Source of the DNA: Devosiaceae bacterium
GTDB lineage: Bacteria > Pseudomonadota > Alphaproteobacteria > Rhizobiales > Devosiaceae
Reading direction: 5' to 3'
NCBI GenBank assembly: GCA_021648375.1
Contig: JAKISW010000010.1
Location: 11,435 to 75,434, forward strand
Length of the DNA stretch: 64,000 bases
A model generated the notes under the pieces. The model ran no database searches and was not told the origin of the DNA. It saw nothing but the letters and a program-made list of their open reading frames with translations. Positions 43,360 to 52,646 of the stretch are shown piece by piece. Position 1 is the first letter of the stretch; every line of letters begins with the position of its first letter. The position numbers and the translations under genes are program-made.

Positions 43360-43878
43360 TTAAGCCCTGCGTCGGCGGTCAAAAGTATTTTGCGTAACAG
43401 GTCTTATGTTACGAGCCTGTTTTATTTTTAACAAAAGCTCTCGAAACTGCTCGGTTTCTGTTTCGCCAATTATTTCTGCAACATCTTTTTCCGCGTTGGC
43501 CAATGCCTTCAATCCACACGAAAGAAGCTCCCTGCCCTCTTTGGTCACGTTAACGATGCGGTTGCGCTTGTCTTTTGGATCGTTCGACCAGGCAAGAAAG
43601 CCATGCTCCACAAACCCCTGAACCAATTTACTCATTGCCTGTTTAGAAATTCCAGCCTGACGGGCCATATCGGTAACCCGCGAACCTTCAAGGCGCATAG
43701 TGCGCATCACATGAGCGTCCGCCGACTTTATCATTAGATAGTTTTCTTCACGCAAATATCCAAGAGCCTGACTTTCAAAAAAAAAGTGCAAATCATCAAT
43801 CAGGCGACCAAGATTGGTCTGGCGCAGATATTCCAGCTCGTTTTCGGAATTGAAATCCGTTCGGTTTTTTATGCTCAT
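43360..43878 (-). CDS. MarR family transcriptional regulator
   Basis: A winged-HTH protein of 172 aa with recognition helix region MARQAGISKQAMSKLVQGF and wing DPKDKRNRIVNVTKEG, the MarR signature. It lies 29 bp after cysK and 19 bp before the VOC gene, all on the minus strand. It is a candidate local repressor of the VOC and ATC-hydrolase genes. Confidence 0.9.
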   Translation of the reverse strand: MSIKNRTDFNSENELEYLRQTNLGRLIDDLHFFFESQALGYLREENYLMIKSADAHVMRTMRLEGSRVTDMARQAGISKQAMSKLVQGFVEHGFLAWSNDPKDKRNRIVNVTKEGRELLSCGLKALANAEKDVAEIIGETETEQFRELLLKIKQARNIRPVTQNTFDRRRRA

Positions 43879-43907
43879 ATCAATACACGCACCAGATCAG
43901 ACAGAAT

Positions 43908-44891
43908 TTATACGTCATCAAACAGAACAGTTGAAAGATAGCGCTCGGCAAAACTTGGAACAATTACCACGATGGTTTTGCCCTTCATTTCATCTCGTTT
44001 GGCCATTTGCACTCCGGCAGCAATGGCAGCACCTGAGGAAATTCCGGTGGGTATACCATCAAGACGGGCTACTTTTTTGGCCATTTCAAGAGCTTCTTCA
44101 TTACTAACCGGGATGAATTCATCAATGATGGAAAGGTCTAAAACATCAGGAATGATACCGGCACCAATGCCCTGAATTACATGGGGAGCATGGGTGCCCC
44201 CGGAAAGAACCCGCGAAAGTTCCGGCTCAACAGCAACCATTTTCAGGTCTGCCTTGCGCGGTTTAAGGGTCTGCCCGATGCCGGTTATTGTTCCCCCGGT
44301 TCCAACTCCGGCAAGAATGACATCAACATTTCCATCCGTGTCATTCCAGATTTCTTCGGCTGTGGTTTTGCGGTGAATATCGGGATTTGAAGGATTGGTG
44401 AACTGGCTGGGCATCACTGCGCCAGGATGTTCTTTTAACAATTCCTCAGCCTTTGAAATGGCCCCGACCACGCCTTTTTCCTTAGGCGTTAAAACCAGTT
44501 CTGCGCCTAGATAGGCCAGCATTTTGCAACGCTCAATCGACATGGAATCAGGCATGGTCAAAATCAGACGATACCCGCGAGATGCCGCAACAAAAGCCAG
44601 ACCTATACCGGTATTGCCAGAAGTCGGCTCGATCAAAGTATCGCCGGGTTTAATCTTGCCGTCGCGCTCAAGATCAAGAATCATGCCAACACCGATGCGG
44701 TCTTTTACGCTGGAAATAGGATTGAAAAACTCCAGCTTCAACAGCAAATCAGCAACCAGACCCTCGTCTTTTGACAGAGAGGGAACGCGCACCAGAGGCG
44801 TATTTCCGATAGTCTCAACAATGGAATTATAAATTCTTCCCCGACCGGGTTTATCAAATTTAACTGGTGCTGATGGAATTGATTTGCTCAT
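43908..44891 (-). CDS. cysK: Cysteine synthase A
   Basis: O-acetylserine sulfhydrylase that makes cysteine from O-acetylserine and sulfide. The PLP lysine is Lys63 in NPISSVKDRIG. PTSGNTGIGLA and GVGTGGTITG are the substrate and phosphate loops. Length 327 aa. A GGAGAT ribosome site precedes the ATG. It heads the minus-strand run that includes marR, VOC and the ATC-hydrolase family gene. Confidence 0.95.
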   Translation of the reverse strand: MSKSIPSAPVKFDKPGRGRIYNSIVETIGNTPLVRVPSLSKDEGLVADLLLKLEFFNPISSVKDRIGVGMILDLERDGKIKPGDTLIEPTSGNTGIGLAFVAASRGYRLILTMPDSMSIERCKMLAYLGAELVLTPKEKGVVGAISKAEELLKEHPGAVMPSQFTNPSNPDIHRKTTAEEIWNDTDGNVDVILAGVGTGGTITGIGQTLKPRKADLKMVAVEPELSRVLSGGTHAPHVIQGIGAGIIPDVLDLSIIDEFIPVSNEEALEMAKKVARLDGIPTGISSGAAIAAGVQMAKRDEMKGKTIVVIVPSFAERYLSTVLFDDV

Positions 44892-44961
44892 TTTGCGATC
44901 TCCTAAATTTGTCGCCTAGCTTAATAGTGATGATTTTTGCGGCAGGCAAAATTTATCAACA

Positions 44962-45339
44962 CTAGCTTTTTTGTTGCTCATTTTCTGTGGCGTCTCTGCC
45001 TGCATCAAGATGCTCTTTAAGATCATCAGGAATTGGCAATGTGGTTGAAAGTTTAATGTTGGCACCGCCGGTATTACCCAAGGGAACTTTACCAAGGGCA
45101 GAGCCGATCATGCCCAAAGGAATTCTGATCAATTGCCCTTTTATTTCATTAAAATCGCCGGTTCTGATACCGATAAAAAACATCCATATGTGGGACCGCA
45201 CATGGGGAAGAACAAAAAACTGCCCTAAAACATGGGCGCGCTCAAAATGGTGAAATGCATCTTTGTATTCAGCTTTGGCAAAAAATTTCTTGCCCAGTTT
45301 CATCTCTTTTTCAAACGCCGCTTTTAGATCTTTATCCAT
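44962..45339 (-). CDS. DUF3703 family protein
   Basis: A 125-aa protein starting at ATG 45339 behind a GAGGG ribosome site. The segment HHFERAHVLGQFFVLPHVRSHIWMF is the DUF3703 signature, a family of unknown function. There is no signal peptide, and the C-terminus is polar. It is 70 bp upstream of cysK on the same strand. Confidence 0.8.
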   Translation of the reverse strand: MDKDLKAAFEKEMKLGKKFFAKAEYKDAFHHFERAHVLGQFFVLPHVRSHIWMFFIGIRTGDFNEIKGQLIRIPLGMIGSALGKVPLGNTGGANIKLSTTLPIPDDLKEHLDAGRDATENEQQKS

Positions 45340-45423
45340 TTTGCCCTCGCTTTTGCACAGCCCCTGCAAATTTTTATTATTATTTTTAACCTGATCTGTG
45401 CCTAAGATTTAAAAATTGAAGCT

Positions 45424-45447
45424 TGTCAGCCTGTCAGCATGTCAGTT
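45424..45447. repeat. Three 8-bp tandem TGTCAG-type repeats
   Basis: TGTCAGCC, TGTCAGCA and TGTCAGTT follow one another in the 220-bp gap between the DUF3703 gene and the RND operon. Too short to assign a role. Confidence 0.4.
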
Positions 45448-45464
45448 TGCATAATAAGGGGACG

Positions 45465-45499
45465 AACCCATTTAGTCAATATTGTTGACTAAATGGGTT
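45465..45499. promoter_or_regulatory. Perfect 15-bp inverted repeat
   Basis: AACCCATTTAGTCAA (45465-45479) and TTGACTAAATGGGTT (45485-45499) are exact reverse complements around TATTG. Neither strand has a T-run after the stem. It may be an operator (TTAGTCAA half-sites) for the DUF3703 gene or a hairpin ending the RND transcript, 94 bp past its stop. Confidence 0.55.
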
Positions 45500-45592
45500 G
45501 ATTCCACATAACAGGTCATGAACGACCACATTATTTTAACTAAACAAGGCGGGATAGCGTTTGCAAATCTAAAATAAAACCAACAAGTTAGC

Positions 45593-48500
45593 CTATTGAT
45601 CAGCCGCTTGTCTGCGCTCTTTGGCTAGCGTGCTAAGCCCCATATCATCCAAAATGGAGTAAATTGCTGGCAAAACAGTCAACACCATAATTCCTGAAGT
45701 AAACAAACCAAAGGTCAGACTGGTAACCAGCGGGATCAGAATTTGTGCCTGAAGGCTGGTTTCGGTCAGAATTGGCAACAACCCGACTATGGTGGTAAGC
45801 GAAGTTAGAAATATCGCCCTAAAGCGCGCCCGCGCCGCCTGTGCTGCTGCGATGGCCACGGTTTTGGTATCTCCGTGTTCGCGTTTTACAAAATCTACCA
45901 GCAAGATCGAATTGTTAACCACGACCCCTGCCAGCGCTACAAAACCCAGCATTGAGGGCATGGAAAAATCAAGCCCCATGAACATATGCCCATAAATCAC
46001 ACCGGACAATGACAATGGAATGATCAGCATCACCACAATCGGTTCCACATAAGAGCGAAACAAGAAACTGAGCAGCAAAAATACCCCGAACAGCCCAATA
46101 AGGAACCCTTGAAGCATGGATTGCTGGGTTTTTACCGCCTCTGCCCGCTGCCCCTCCACATTCAAAGACACACCGGGAAACCGTTCCAGCAATCCCGGCA
46201 TAAAGCGCTCGAGCGTATCGCTGACTATGGCACTGGCATTGGCTATGCGAGTGTCAATTGTGCCCTGCACCGTTACTGTACGCATGCCGTCTTCACGATT
46301 AATGCGGCTGTAGCCCTGACCCACTTTGATATTGGCAATTACGCTAAGGGGCACATAGCTGCCATCTGTGCGCGTGATAACGAAATCATCAAATTTTGAA
46401 AGTGAGCTGCGCTCATCTTCTGCCAAAAGCGCTGTCACCTCAAGCAATTGACCCTGCACCTGCATTTCGGAAACCATTGTGCCGAAATAGGCAGCGCGCA
46501 GCTGGTCGGCAACCATCGCTGCCGTTATGCCCATAGGTGCTGCCGCATCACTCAATTGAATTTGCATCTCGCGTTTGCCCGGTCGCAAATCATCCAATAT
46601 AGAAGTTACGCCCTGATAACTGCTTATCCAGTTTTGAAGCTCAAGCGATGCCGCCTTGAGGTTTTCCAGATTATCCCCCTTCAGGCGCATATCAATGGCA
46701 ATCCCTGCCGGGCCAATGGTGGATTCAGCATATTTCAAACTGATTATATCCGGTAATTCACCCACGTTCTGGCGCCATAGCGCCATAATATCATCGGGGC
46801 GGCTGACCCTGTCGGCAGAAGGCAACAGATCAACGCTAACAGTTGCCACATGCGCTCCGCTTTCAAAGGCATCTTTGTTTTCACCATAAAATACCGAAAC
46901 ATGTTGGATCAGTTTCGCACCATCTGGTTGTAATGGTGAGAGTTCCTCATCAGTTTTTTGCAACCCCTCTTCAAGGCGAGCCACAATGCTTTGGGTACGG
47001 GCCAACGGTGTACCCTGGGGCAACAAAACCCGGGCAACAATGGTATCTCCATCAAGTTCTGGAAAAGCCACAAATTTGAGATATCCGCCAGCAAGCATCC
47101 CCACCGATGATAGCAGCAGCGCAATGGCAAGACCGGCAGTTACATAGCGAAAACGGATGGCATAATCGACCAGAGGTCCCACCATATGCTCACGCACCCA
47201 AAACAGTGCGTTGTTGACATGAGCGGGAATACCTTTTGGCTTATGACGGCTTTCAAGGGTATGAACCAGATGATGCGGCAGAATCCAAAAAGCCTCGATA
47301 AGAGAAATGCTCAGAACAAACAGCATCACAACCGGCACCACCCGCAAAATTGCACCAAGATCGCCCGACAAAAATGCCAATGAGCCAAAAATCATCGCGG
47401 TAGTGGCAAATGATGCAAGCACATTGGGAAAAACCTGCGCGGCCCCCTCGCTGGCAGCCTGCATTGGCGTGCGCCCCTTTTCACGAAGGCGCACGATATT
47501 TTCGGCAATCACGATGGCATCATCCATCAAAAGCCCGATCACGATCAGCAGGCCTAAGGTGGTCATCAAATTAAGCGAGTAACCCACCATCCACATGAGG
47601 AATACTCCCCCCATGAACGACACCGGCAGGCCCATCGCCACCCAGAAGGAAAAACGAAAGCCAAAAAAGGCCCATAGCACCAAAAACACCAGCCCCAGAC
47701 CCTGCAACCCGTTGACCACCACCAGCTGCAAACGATCACGCACCACAGAGGCCGCATCTGATGTCAGTTCCAAAACTATGCCATCGGGCACCTGAGTGCG
47801 CTCGTATTCTACAAATGCACTAACCGCATCGATAACCCGCAACGCATCCTCGGCGCGGGTCTTACTAACGTCCAATACGGCTGCGAGTTTGCCGTCAAAG
47901 GTGATCTGGTCATCCTCAAGGGCAAAGCCTTCAGTGATTTGTGCCACCTCGCCCAATCGCACCTGTCCGCCATTTGGCGCCGACCGGATCACCAGATTTG
48001 CCAAACTTTCAACATTCTGACGTTCTTCATCCACGCGCACCAACAGGGTTTCACCCCGGGTTTCAAGAGTTCCCGAGGGCACATCAATGCTGGTGGCCTG
48101 TATGGAACGGGCAACATCGGAAACGGATAGCCCAAACTTGCGCAGGGCCTCAACGTTAAGCCCAACACGCAATTCGCGGGTGGAAAATCCTTTGACACTG
48201 ACAATGGGAATGCCGCCCCAACGCAACATACGCGTACGCACATCTTCGGCATAGTTTTTCAAATCCGTACGCGCAAGAGGCCCGGTAATCGACACAGAAA
48301 CAACGAAATCCGTTAAACCCAATGCCTTGACCCGCAAAGTTTCGGCACGATCAGGAAAGTCGGTGATCGTCTCGACCTGAGATTTCACATCTGCCACAAA
48401 AGCCTGAAAATCTTCGCCCTCATTCATCCGTGCCACCGCCCGTGCCAGCCCCTCGCGGGCCTCGCAGGATTGAGTATCAAGGGCTGTTACCGCATCCAGA

Positions 48501-48703
48501 GCATTTTCAATACGTTCACAAATTGCAGTTTCCACATCTTCGGGGCGCGCACCCGGATAGGGCACAGTGATTTCCACCCGGCTGGGATCACCACGGGGGA
48601 ATGTTTCGCGCAGCAATTGCGGGCCAACAAGAATGCCCGAAAGCAATAACAGGATCATCAAAAGATTTGAAAAAGTCGGGTGGGCCGTGAAAAAGCGGAT
48701 CAT
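45593..48703 (-). CDS. RND efflux transporter permease
   Basis: Inner-membrane proton-driven pump of 1036 aa, AcrB/MdtB superfamily. An N-terminal helix is followed by two large periplasmic domains, and TM4 contains the proton-relay aspartates in GLLMDDAIVIAEN. Twelve transmembrane segments are expected, with the second set from about residue 860. Overlaps its adaptor by 4 bp. No outer-membrane channel gene is adjacent, so it must use one encoded elsewhere. Substrates unknown. Confidence 0.93.
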   Translation of the reverse strand: MIRFFTAHPTFSNLLMILLLLSGILVGPQLLRETFPRGDPSRVEITVPYPGARPEDVETAICERIENALDAVTALDTQSCEAREGLARAVARMNEGEDFQAFVADVKSQVETITDFPDRAETLRVKALGLTDFVVSVSITGPLARTDLKNYAEDVRTRMLRWGGIPIVSVKGFSTRELRVGLNVEALRKFGLSVSDVARSIQATSIDVPSGTLETRGETLLVRVDEERQNVESLANLVIRSAPNGGQVRLGEVAQITEGFALEDDQITFDGKLAAVLDVSKTRAEDALRVIDAVSAFVEYERTQVPDGIVLELTSDAASVVRDRLQLVVVNGLQGLGLVFLVLWAFFGFRFSFWVAMGLPVSFMGGVFLMWMVGYSLNLMTTLGLLIVIGLLMDDAIVIAENIVRLREKGRTPMQAASEGAAQVFPNVLASFATTAMIFGSLAFLSGDLGAILRVVPVVMLFVLSISLIEAFWILPHHLVHTLESRHKPKGIPAHVNNALFWVREHMVGPLVDYAIRFRYVTAGLAIALLLSSVGMLAGGYLKFVAFPELDGDTIVARVLLPQGTPLARTQSIVARLEEGLQKTDEELSPLQPDGAKLIQHVSVFYGENKDAFESGAHVATVSVDLLPSADRVSRPDDIMALWRQNVGELPDIISLKYAESTIGPAGIAIDMRLKGDNLENLKAASLELQNWISSYQGVTSILDDLRPGKREMQIQLSDAAAPMGITAAMVADQLRAAYFGTMVSEMQVQGQLLEVTALLAEDERSSLSKFDDFVITRTDGSYVPLSVIANIKVGQGYSRINREDGMRTVTVQGTIDTRIANASAIVSDTLERFMPGLLERFPGVSLNVEGQRAEAVKTQQSMLQGFLIGLFGVFLLLSFLFRSYVEPIVVMLIIPLSLSGVIYGHMFMGLDFSMPSMLGFVALAGVVVNNSILLVDFVKREHGDTKTVAIAAAQAARARFRAIFLTSLTTIVGLLPILTETSLQAQILIPLVTSLTFGLFTSGIMVLTVLPAIYSILDDMGLSTLAKERRQAADQ

Positions 48704-50073
48704 TTGAGGGCCCCCAAACCTTCAGGCCCCAAAGCCGAAATCTCCTGCATCAGATCATTATCCATGTGCAGTTCCAGCAAAATGCCCTCGATCATCGGCA
48801 CGGGAATGCTCACGACGATTTTTGCACCTTCGTCGACCCCACCTGTAATAACAGCCATACGGTCGCGGTAAAAAGAAACTGTAACCGGAACAAGGCGCAA
48901 ACGGTTTTGCGCATCCACCAACATGACCTTGTTACCGCGCAAAGCATTTCGCGGAATGGCTATGCCTTCAACCGGATCAGCCGTCAGCACCGCCTCAACA
49001 AACATGCCTTTGGTCAGCGGTGGACGAGTGCCCAACTGGGCGCTTGTGTAAGCGTTGTCCACCCGCAGGATAACACCCATGGCACCGGTTTTCTGGTCAA
49101 TCGAATTGCTTATCCTGTCTAATGTTGCAGGCCAGACAATAGATTGAAGTCCAAGCTTGAGCTCGATTTGTGCCGTGATCGGAAGTTCTACCAATAATTT
49201 ATTCAGCTCTGAAGGCGCAAGGGCAATTCCGGGGGTCACATTTCCATATTGGGTAAACAGGATTTGCATATCTGAGGCAGGAATTTGCGCTTCGACTTCA
49301 GCAGCATTTATACCATCAAGTTTCGCCACGGTCTGACCGTTGCTCACCAATTGGCCGATCTCTACCGAAACAGTATCAACACGGGCTGCAAAAGGCAGGC
49401 GCATCTCAGTCCGGGCTAAATTCAACTCCGCCGTTTCAAGCGTTGTCTGATAAACCGCTATCTGTTCGGTTTGCACCTGCCGTTGAGTTGGCAATAATGC
49501 AAGTGATCCGCGCAAATTCTGCACCTTCTGGCTTTGTGTCAAATAGGCCGACCTGCCCCCTTCCCTAGCCGCCTGCGAGGCCGTTCCGGCTTCATACAGC
49601 TTAAGCAATCGCTCCAGCTCCAACTCTTTTAACTCCAGGGATTCTTCTTCGATAGCCAACCCGGCCTGAAGGTTGCTCATGGACACTTCAATTTCTGCCA
49701 ATTTTGCCTCGGCGGACCTAATATTGGCGCGAGCCTGAGCTGCCGCCAATTTGTAATCACGATCCGACAAGCGTACCAACACAGCGCCAGCTGGAAGTAT
49801 ATCGCCTTTTCTTAGCAATGGATTAATATAGATAGCTGTGCCGGTTACCTGTGAAATTGCCTCATAGGTTCGTTCCGGAGCGATCAATCCGAAGCCACTT
49901 GCCTGGGGGGAAATGAGTGTGGAGCGGGCTTCGATCACCCGCACGGCAATCGCACGCTCGGCCACCTCGTTTTGGACAGGCGCAGGCTTATTGGAAATCG
50001 TATATGCCACAAACCCGACACCCAATGCGACAAACGGCAGCGTCATCAGCAACAGCCTAATAACAATTTTCAT
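48700..50073 (-). CDS. RND efflux periplasmic adaptor (membrane fusion protein)
   Basis: HlyD/AcrA-type adaptor of 457 aa. It has an N-terminal membrane anchor (about 5-25), a split biotinyl-lipoyl domain, a long coiled-coil hairpin (about 120-210, rich in Glu/Leu/Ala with ELKELELERLLKLYEAG) and beta-barrel domains. It overlaps tetR by 4 bp at its start and the pump at its end, forming a tetR-adaptor-pump operon. Confidence 0.92.
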   Translation of the reverse strand: MKIVIRLLLMTLPFVALGVGFVAYTISNKPAPVQNEVAERAIAVRVIEARSTLISPQASGFGLIAPERTYEAISQVTGTAIYINPLLRKGDILPAGAVLVRLSDRDYKLAAAQARANIRSAEAKLAEIEVSMSNLQAGLAIEEESLELKELELERLLKLYEAGTASQAAREGGRSAYLTQSQKVQNLRGSLALLPTQRQVQTEQIAVYQTTLETAELNLARTEMRLPFAARVDTVSVEIGQLVSNGQTVAKLDGINAAEVEAQIPASDMQILFTQYGNVTPGIALAPSELNKLLVELPITAQIELKLGLQSIVWPATLDRISNSIDQKTGAMGVILRVDNAYTSAQLGTRPPLTKGMFVEAVLTADPVEGIAIPRNALRGNKVMLVDAQNRLRLVPVTVSFYRDRMAVITGGVDEGAKIVVSIPVPMIEGILLELHMDNDLMQEISALGPEGLGALK

Positions 50074-50684
50074 GCTTTCTCTCCTTTGCGGACAAACCCG
50101 GCAAGCAACAAATCCAACAGGCGCGGGCCATCTTTTTGCAGAACGCCCGGGTCACGCCTGACAATCATACGTAATATCGAACTCTGAATTACACCCATGA
50201 TCAGCAAGGCGGCATCCTGAACATTAAGGGTTTCTATGAATGTTTTATCCTTGACACCCAGATGCAGATTGTCTTCCAGTTCCCGCTGAAAATCTGCTAT
50301 CGCAGACTGAATAGTCACCTGACAATCCGCCGACCCGCCCGCTTCAACACGCATTAGCAACAGCTCAGGCATAGCAGGGTTTTGCGAAATAAGATCAAGC
50401 TGCGCACTCACCAGTTGCTTAAGGGTAGAAACCGGGGTTGCCTGGGATTTGGTACCAAAGGAAATATTATTCCTGATTTCTCCTGCAAGCCTTTCCCCAA
50501 CCGCGCGCCAGATATCCTGCTTGTTTGAGAAATGTTTGTAAATTGCCGGCTGCGTTAATCCCAGTCTGGCAGCAATCATGCCCGTTGATACCTTTTGCGG
50601 GGTATGAATGTAGGCCAAATCAAGAGCTGTCTGTTCAATTTCCTGCCTGCGATCTCTGCTGGTTTTTCTAATGGAGGTTTTCAT
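50070..50684 (-). CDS. TetR/AcrR family transcriptional regulator
   Basis: From ATG 50684 it is 204 aa, the normal family size. HTH is near residues 30-55 (STGMIAARLGLTQPAIYKHF), followed by a ligand-binding helical domain. A longer reading from 50813 is possible, but it would run through a promoter and a perfect palindrome, so the shorter form is preferred. As first gene of the operon it probably represses itself and the efflux genes. Confidence 0.9.
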   Translation of the reverse strand: MKTSIRKTSRDRRQEIEQTALDLAYIHTPQKVSTGMIAARLGLTQPAIYKHFSNKQDIWRAVGERLAGEIRNNISFGTKSQATPVSTLKQLVSAQLDLISQNPAMPELLLMRVEAGGSADCQVTIQSAIADFQRELEDNLHLGVKDKTFIETLNVQDAALLIMGVIQSSILRMIVRRDPGVLQKDGPRLLDLLLAGFVRKGEKA

Positions 50685-50784
50685 GGTCGAAAACGAGCCA
50701 ATGGCATGGTGGCCAATGCCAGCACCTTTGTCCAAGCTTGTATTTGCATTTTTTGTTCCACTAAAAATTCCAGTTTGCCTCTTG

Positions 50785-50818
50785 GTTATAGATCTATAAC
50801 TATCCAGCCACATGTCAA
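50785..50818 (-). promoter_or_regulatory. tetR promoter with perfect 16-bp palindrome (operator)
   Basis: gttatagatctataac at 50785-50800 is a perfect palindrome. On the minus strand a consensus -35 TTGACA lies just upstream (50818-50813), and TATA-rich sequence inside the palindrome can serve as -10. An operator overlapping the -10 region fits TetR-type autorepression. Confidence 0.65.
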
Positions 50819-51230
50819 GTAGGTGAGATTACGTTGCCGCAGAAAAAGAGCTAAAATCCAATAGTAAAAAATCAAAAAAAGCGCTTACTTTGTATGAGTA
50901 TGCGCCTATTAAAAACTGAAAGATTCCCAGTTTGAAAGTGCTATCATTAGACAGGGCAAACCGCCCTGACGCCGTAAGTTACCGCTGATTCTGTCGAAAT
51001 AAATATTGTTTTTCATTGGCTTAGCAAAGAATTTCCCCATAGCAGGCACTTCGGCTTGACAGACAGTGAACACGTGTGCTGATATTGCAAGTGGACCAGT
51101 AATCGGGTGTCCTCAGATTGCAGACTATCGTAATGGGGGATTATTTATGGTTTGGCTGGGCTGTTGACGAAAAACAGCACACGTGTTCATAAAGTTTACT
51201 GGTTGTTAATTTTCACATTGGGAGGACAAA
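50819..51230. other. Intergenic region between tetR and importer operon
   Basis: About 410 bp separating divergent transcripts. The right half carries the two mirror-image operators and TTGAC-type promoters listed separately. The left half is AT-rich with no recognisable gene or hairpin. Confidence 0.4.
51056..51193 (+). promoter_or_regulatory. Importer promoter region with two mirror-image LacI-type operators
   Basis: The 15-mer tgaacacgtgtgctg is at 51067-51081, and its exact reverse complement is at 51175-51189. Centres are 109 bp apart, about ten helical turns. Each begins 11 bp after a -35-like TTGAC (51056 and 51164), so each would sit in a promoter spacer. The second has a -10-like CATAAA at 51188-51193. 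CG-centred dyads of this kind are typical LacI-family sites, and a LacI gene is in the operon. Confidence 0.75.
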
Positions 51231-52583
51231 ATGAAACATCAATTATTGCGATCAACTGCGATAGCTGTAGCTTTGGCGGTCGGAGCTGCTGGTGCCGCGT
51301 TTGCCGACAGCGGCAAAGAATATAATTTATCGGTCGCGGCAATCGCCGGACCAACCGACATTTATCGCATCGCAGCGATAGAAATTGCCGCTGATCTGCT
51401 GGAGCGCGAATATGCGGTTCGCGGTGAAATAGTTCACATTAATATTGAAGGCAGGCCTTTCACCCAATGGGATGAATTCAGACAGGCTGTTACATTGGCG
51501 GCAGAAGCTGGCAACGCCCCCAACATCGTTGTGGCTTCCCACGTGGATATTGCCCCATGGGCGCAATCCGGCCTTATCGTTCCGGCTGAAGATTATGTAG
51601 ATCTGGACGCATGGCCGCTCAACGATATTTACCCCAACCTGCTGGAAATCACCTCATTTCAGGATCAGGTTTGGGCCATCCCACAAGATGCTGAATCGCG
51701 ACCGTTCTTTTTCTGGAAACCCCACATGAAGGCCATCGGCTACTCAGATGCAGACCTTGATGGTCTTGCTGAAAGAATCAGATCGGGCGACTATACATTG
51801 GAAAATATGCTGGTTGACGCCAGAAAGATGATCGATGCTGGCCTGGTTGAAGAAAACAGAGGCTTTTGGCCACGCCCCTCCAAAGGCCCTGACTACTGGA
51901 TGTTCTACATGGCATTTGGCGGCGAAATGGAGGATGGCAACGGCCGTCTACTGCTCGACAAAACTTCAATGGCTGAATTCTATCAGTTCTTTGTTGATGC
52001 GGTTGAACTGGGCGTGATTGGCAAAAATCACATTGGAACCCCTTGGGATCAATGGCATGGTGCACTGACATCAGGTCAGGTCGGCATGTGGCAGGGCGGA
52101 ACCTGGCAGTTTGCTGAATGGACTGGCAAGTATGGTATGGATTTCTTTGCAAATGCCACATTTTCCCTTGTTCCCGGCGGTGGTGACAATGGCCGCGCCA
52201 ACACGCTTACCCAACCTCTGGTTTACCTCATCACCGATCAGGATGATGAAGAAATAATGGGCATCGCTGGTGAGTTGATTACCATTGCTTCCGAGCCGAG
52301 GATCAATGCTCTGCATGCGGTAAATTCCGCCCATTTGGGGATTTCCAAAGCCGAGGAAACTGTGGGCCTTTATGCCGGGGACCGTTGGATTCGTGAAGCA
52401 ACGCCGGTATTGCTACCGTTTGCGTCTGCACAACCCAATAATATATTCTTCGGCCAGTATTTCGAAGTTATGTTCTCTGGGTTACAAGCTGCCTGGACTG
52501 GTCAAAAAACCGTCGAAGAGGCGATTGCGGATGTTGAAACAGAGCTTAAAGCTGCTCTGGGCGACAACATAGTTATCAAGTAG
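51231..52583 (+). CDS. Extracellular solute-binding protein, carbohydrate-type ABC transporter
   Basis: Periplasmic binding protein of 450 aa with a Sec signal peptide ending AGAAFA (about residue 25). The mature part has family-1 solute-binding features (FTQWDEFRQAVTLAAEAG, GMWQGGTWQFAEW). The ligand is not obvious. The operon's phosphodiesterase suggests a glycerophosphodiester or related phospho-polyol. Strong GGGAGGA ribosome site. A perfect hairpin follows the stop. Confidence 0.9.
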   Translation: MKHQLLRSTAIAVALAVGAAGAAFADSGKEYNLSVAAIAGPTDIYRIAAIEIAADLLEREYAVRGEIVHINIEGRPFTQWDEFRQAVTLAAEAGNAPNIVVASHVDIAPWAQSGLIVPAEDYVDLDAWPLNDIYPNLLEITSFQDQVWAIPQDAESRPFFFWKPHMKAIGYSDADLDGLAERIRSGDYTLENMLVDARKMIDAGLVEENRGFWPRPSKGPDYWMFYMAFGGEMEDGNGRLLLDKTSMAEFYQFFVDAVELGVIGKNHIGTPWDQWHGALTSGQVGMWQGGTWQFAEWTGKYGMDFFANATFSLVPGGGDNGRANTLTQPLVYLITDQDDEEIMGIAGELITIASEPRINALHAVNSAHLGISKAEETVGLYAGDRWIREATPVLLPFASAQPNNIFFGQYFEVMFSGLQAAWTGQKTVEEAIADVETELKAALGDNIVIK

Positions 52584-52594
52584 GATAACAAAAT

Positions 52595-52623
52595 CCATCG
52601 GCGCGAATTATTTGCGCCGATGG
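52595..52623 (+). terminator. Perfect hairpin between binding protein and permease
   Basis: A 10-bp stem, CCATCGGCGC pairing with GCGCCGATGG, around a 9-base loop without a T-run. This is likely an mRNA-stabilising or partial-termination element that raises binding-protein levels over the membrane components, as in malE-malF. Confidence 0.6.
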
Positions 52624-52646
52624 AACTCTATATCGGGGAAAACTAA

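Noticed and set aside
45593..50684. Efflux operon as part of the aromatic island
   Set aside because: It has its own TetR regulator and operator, and several unrelated genes separate it from the P450 system. Nothing in the sequence links them.
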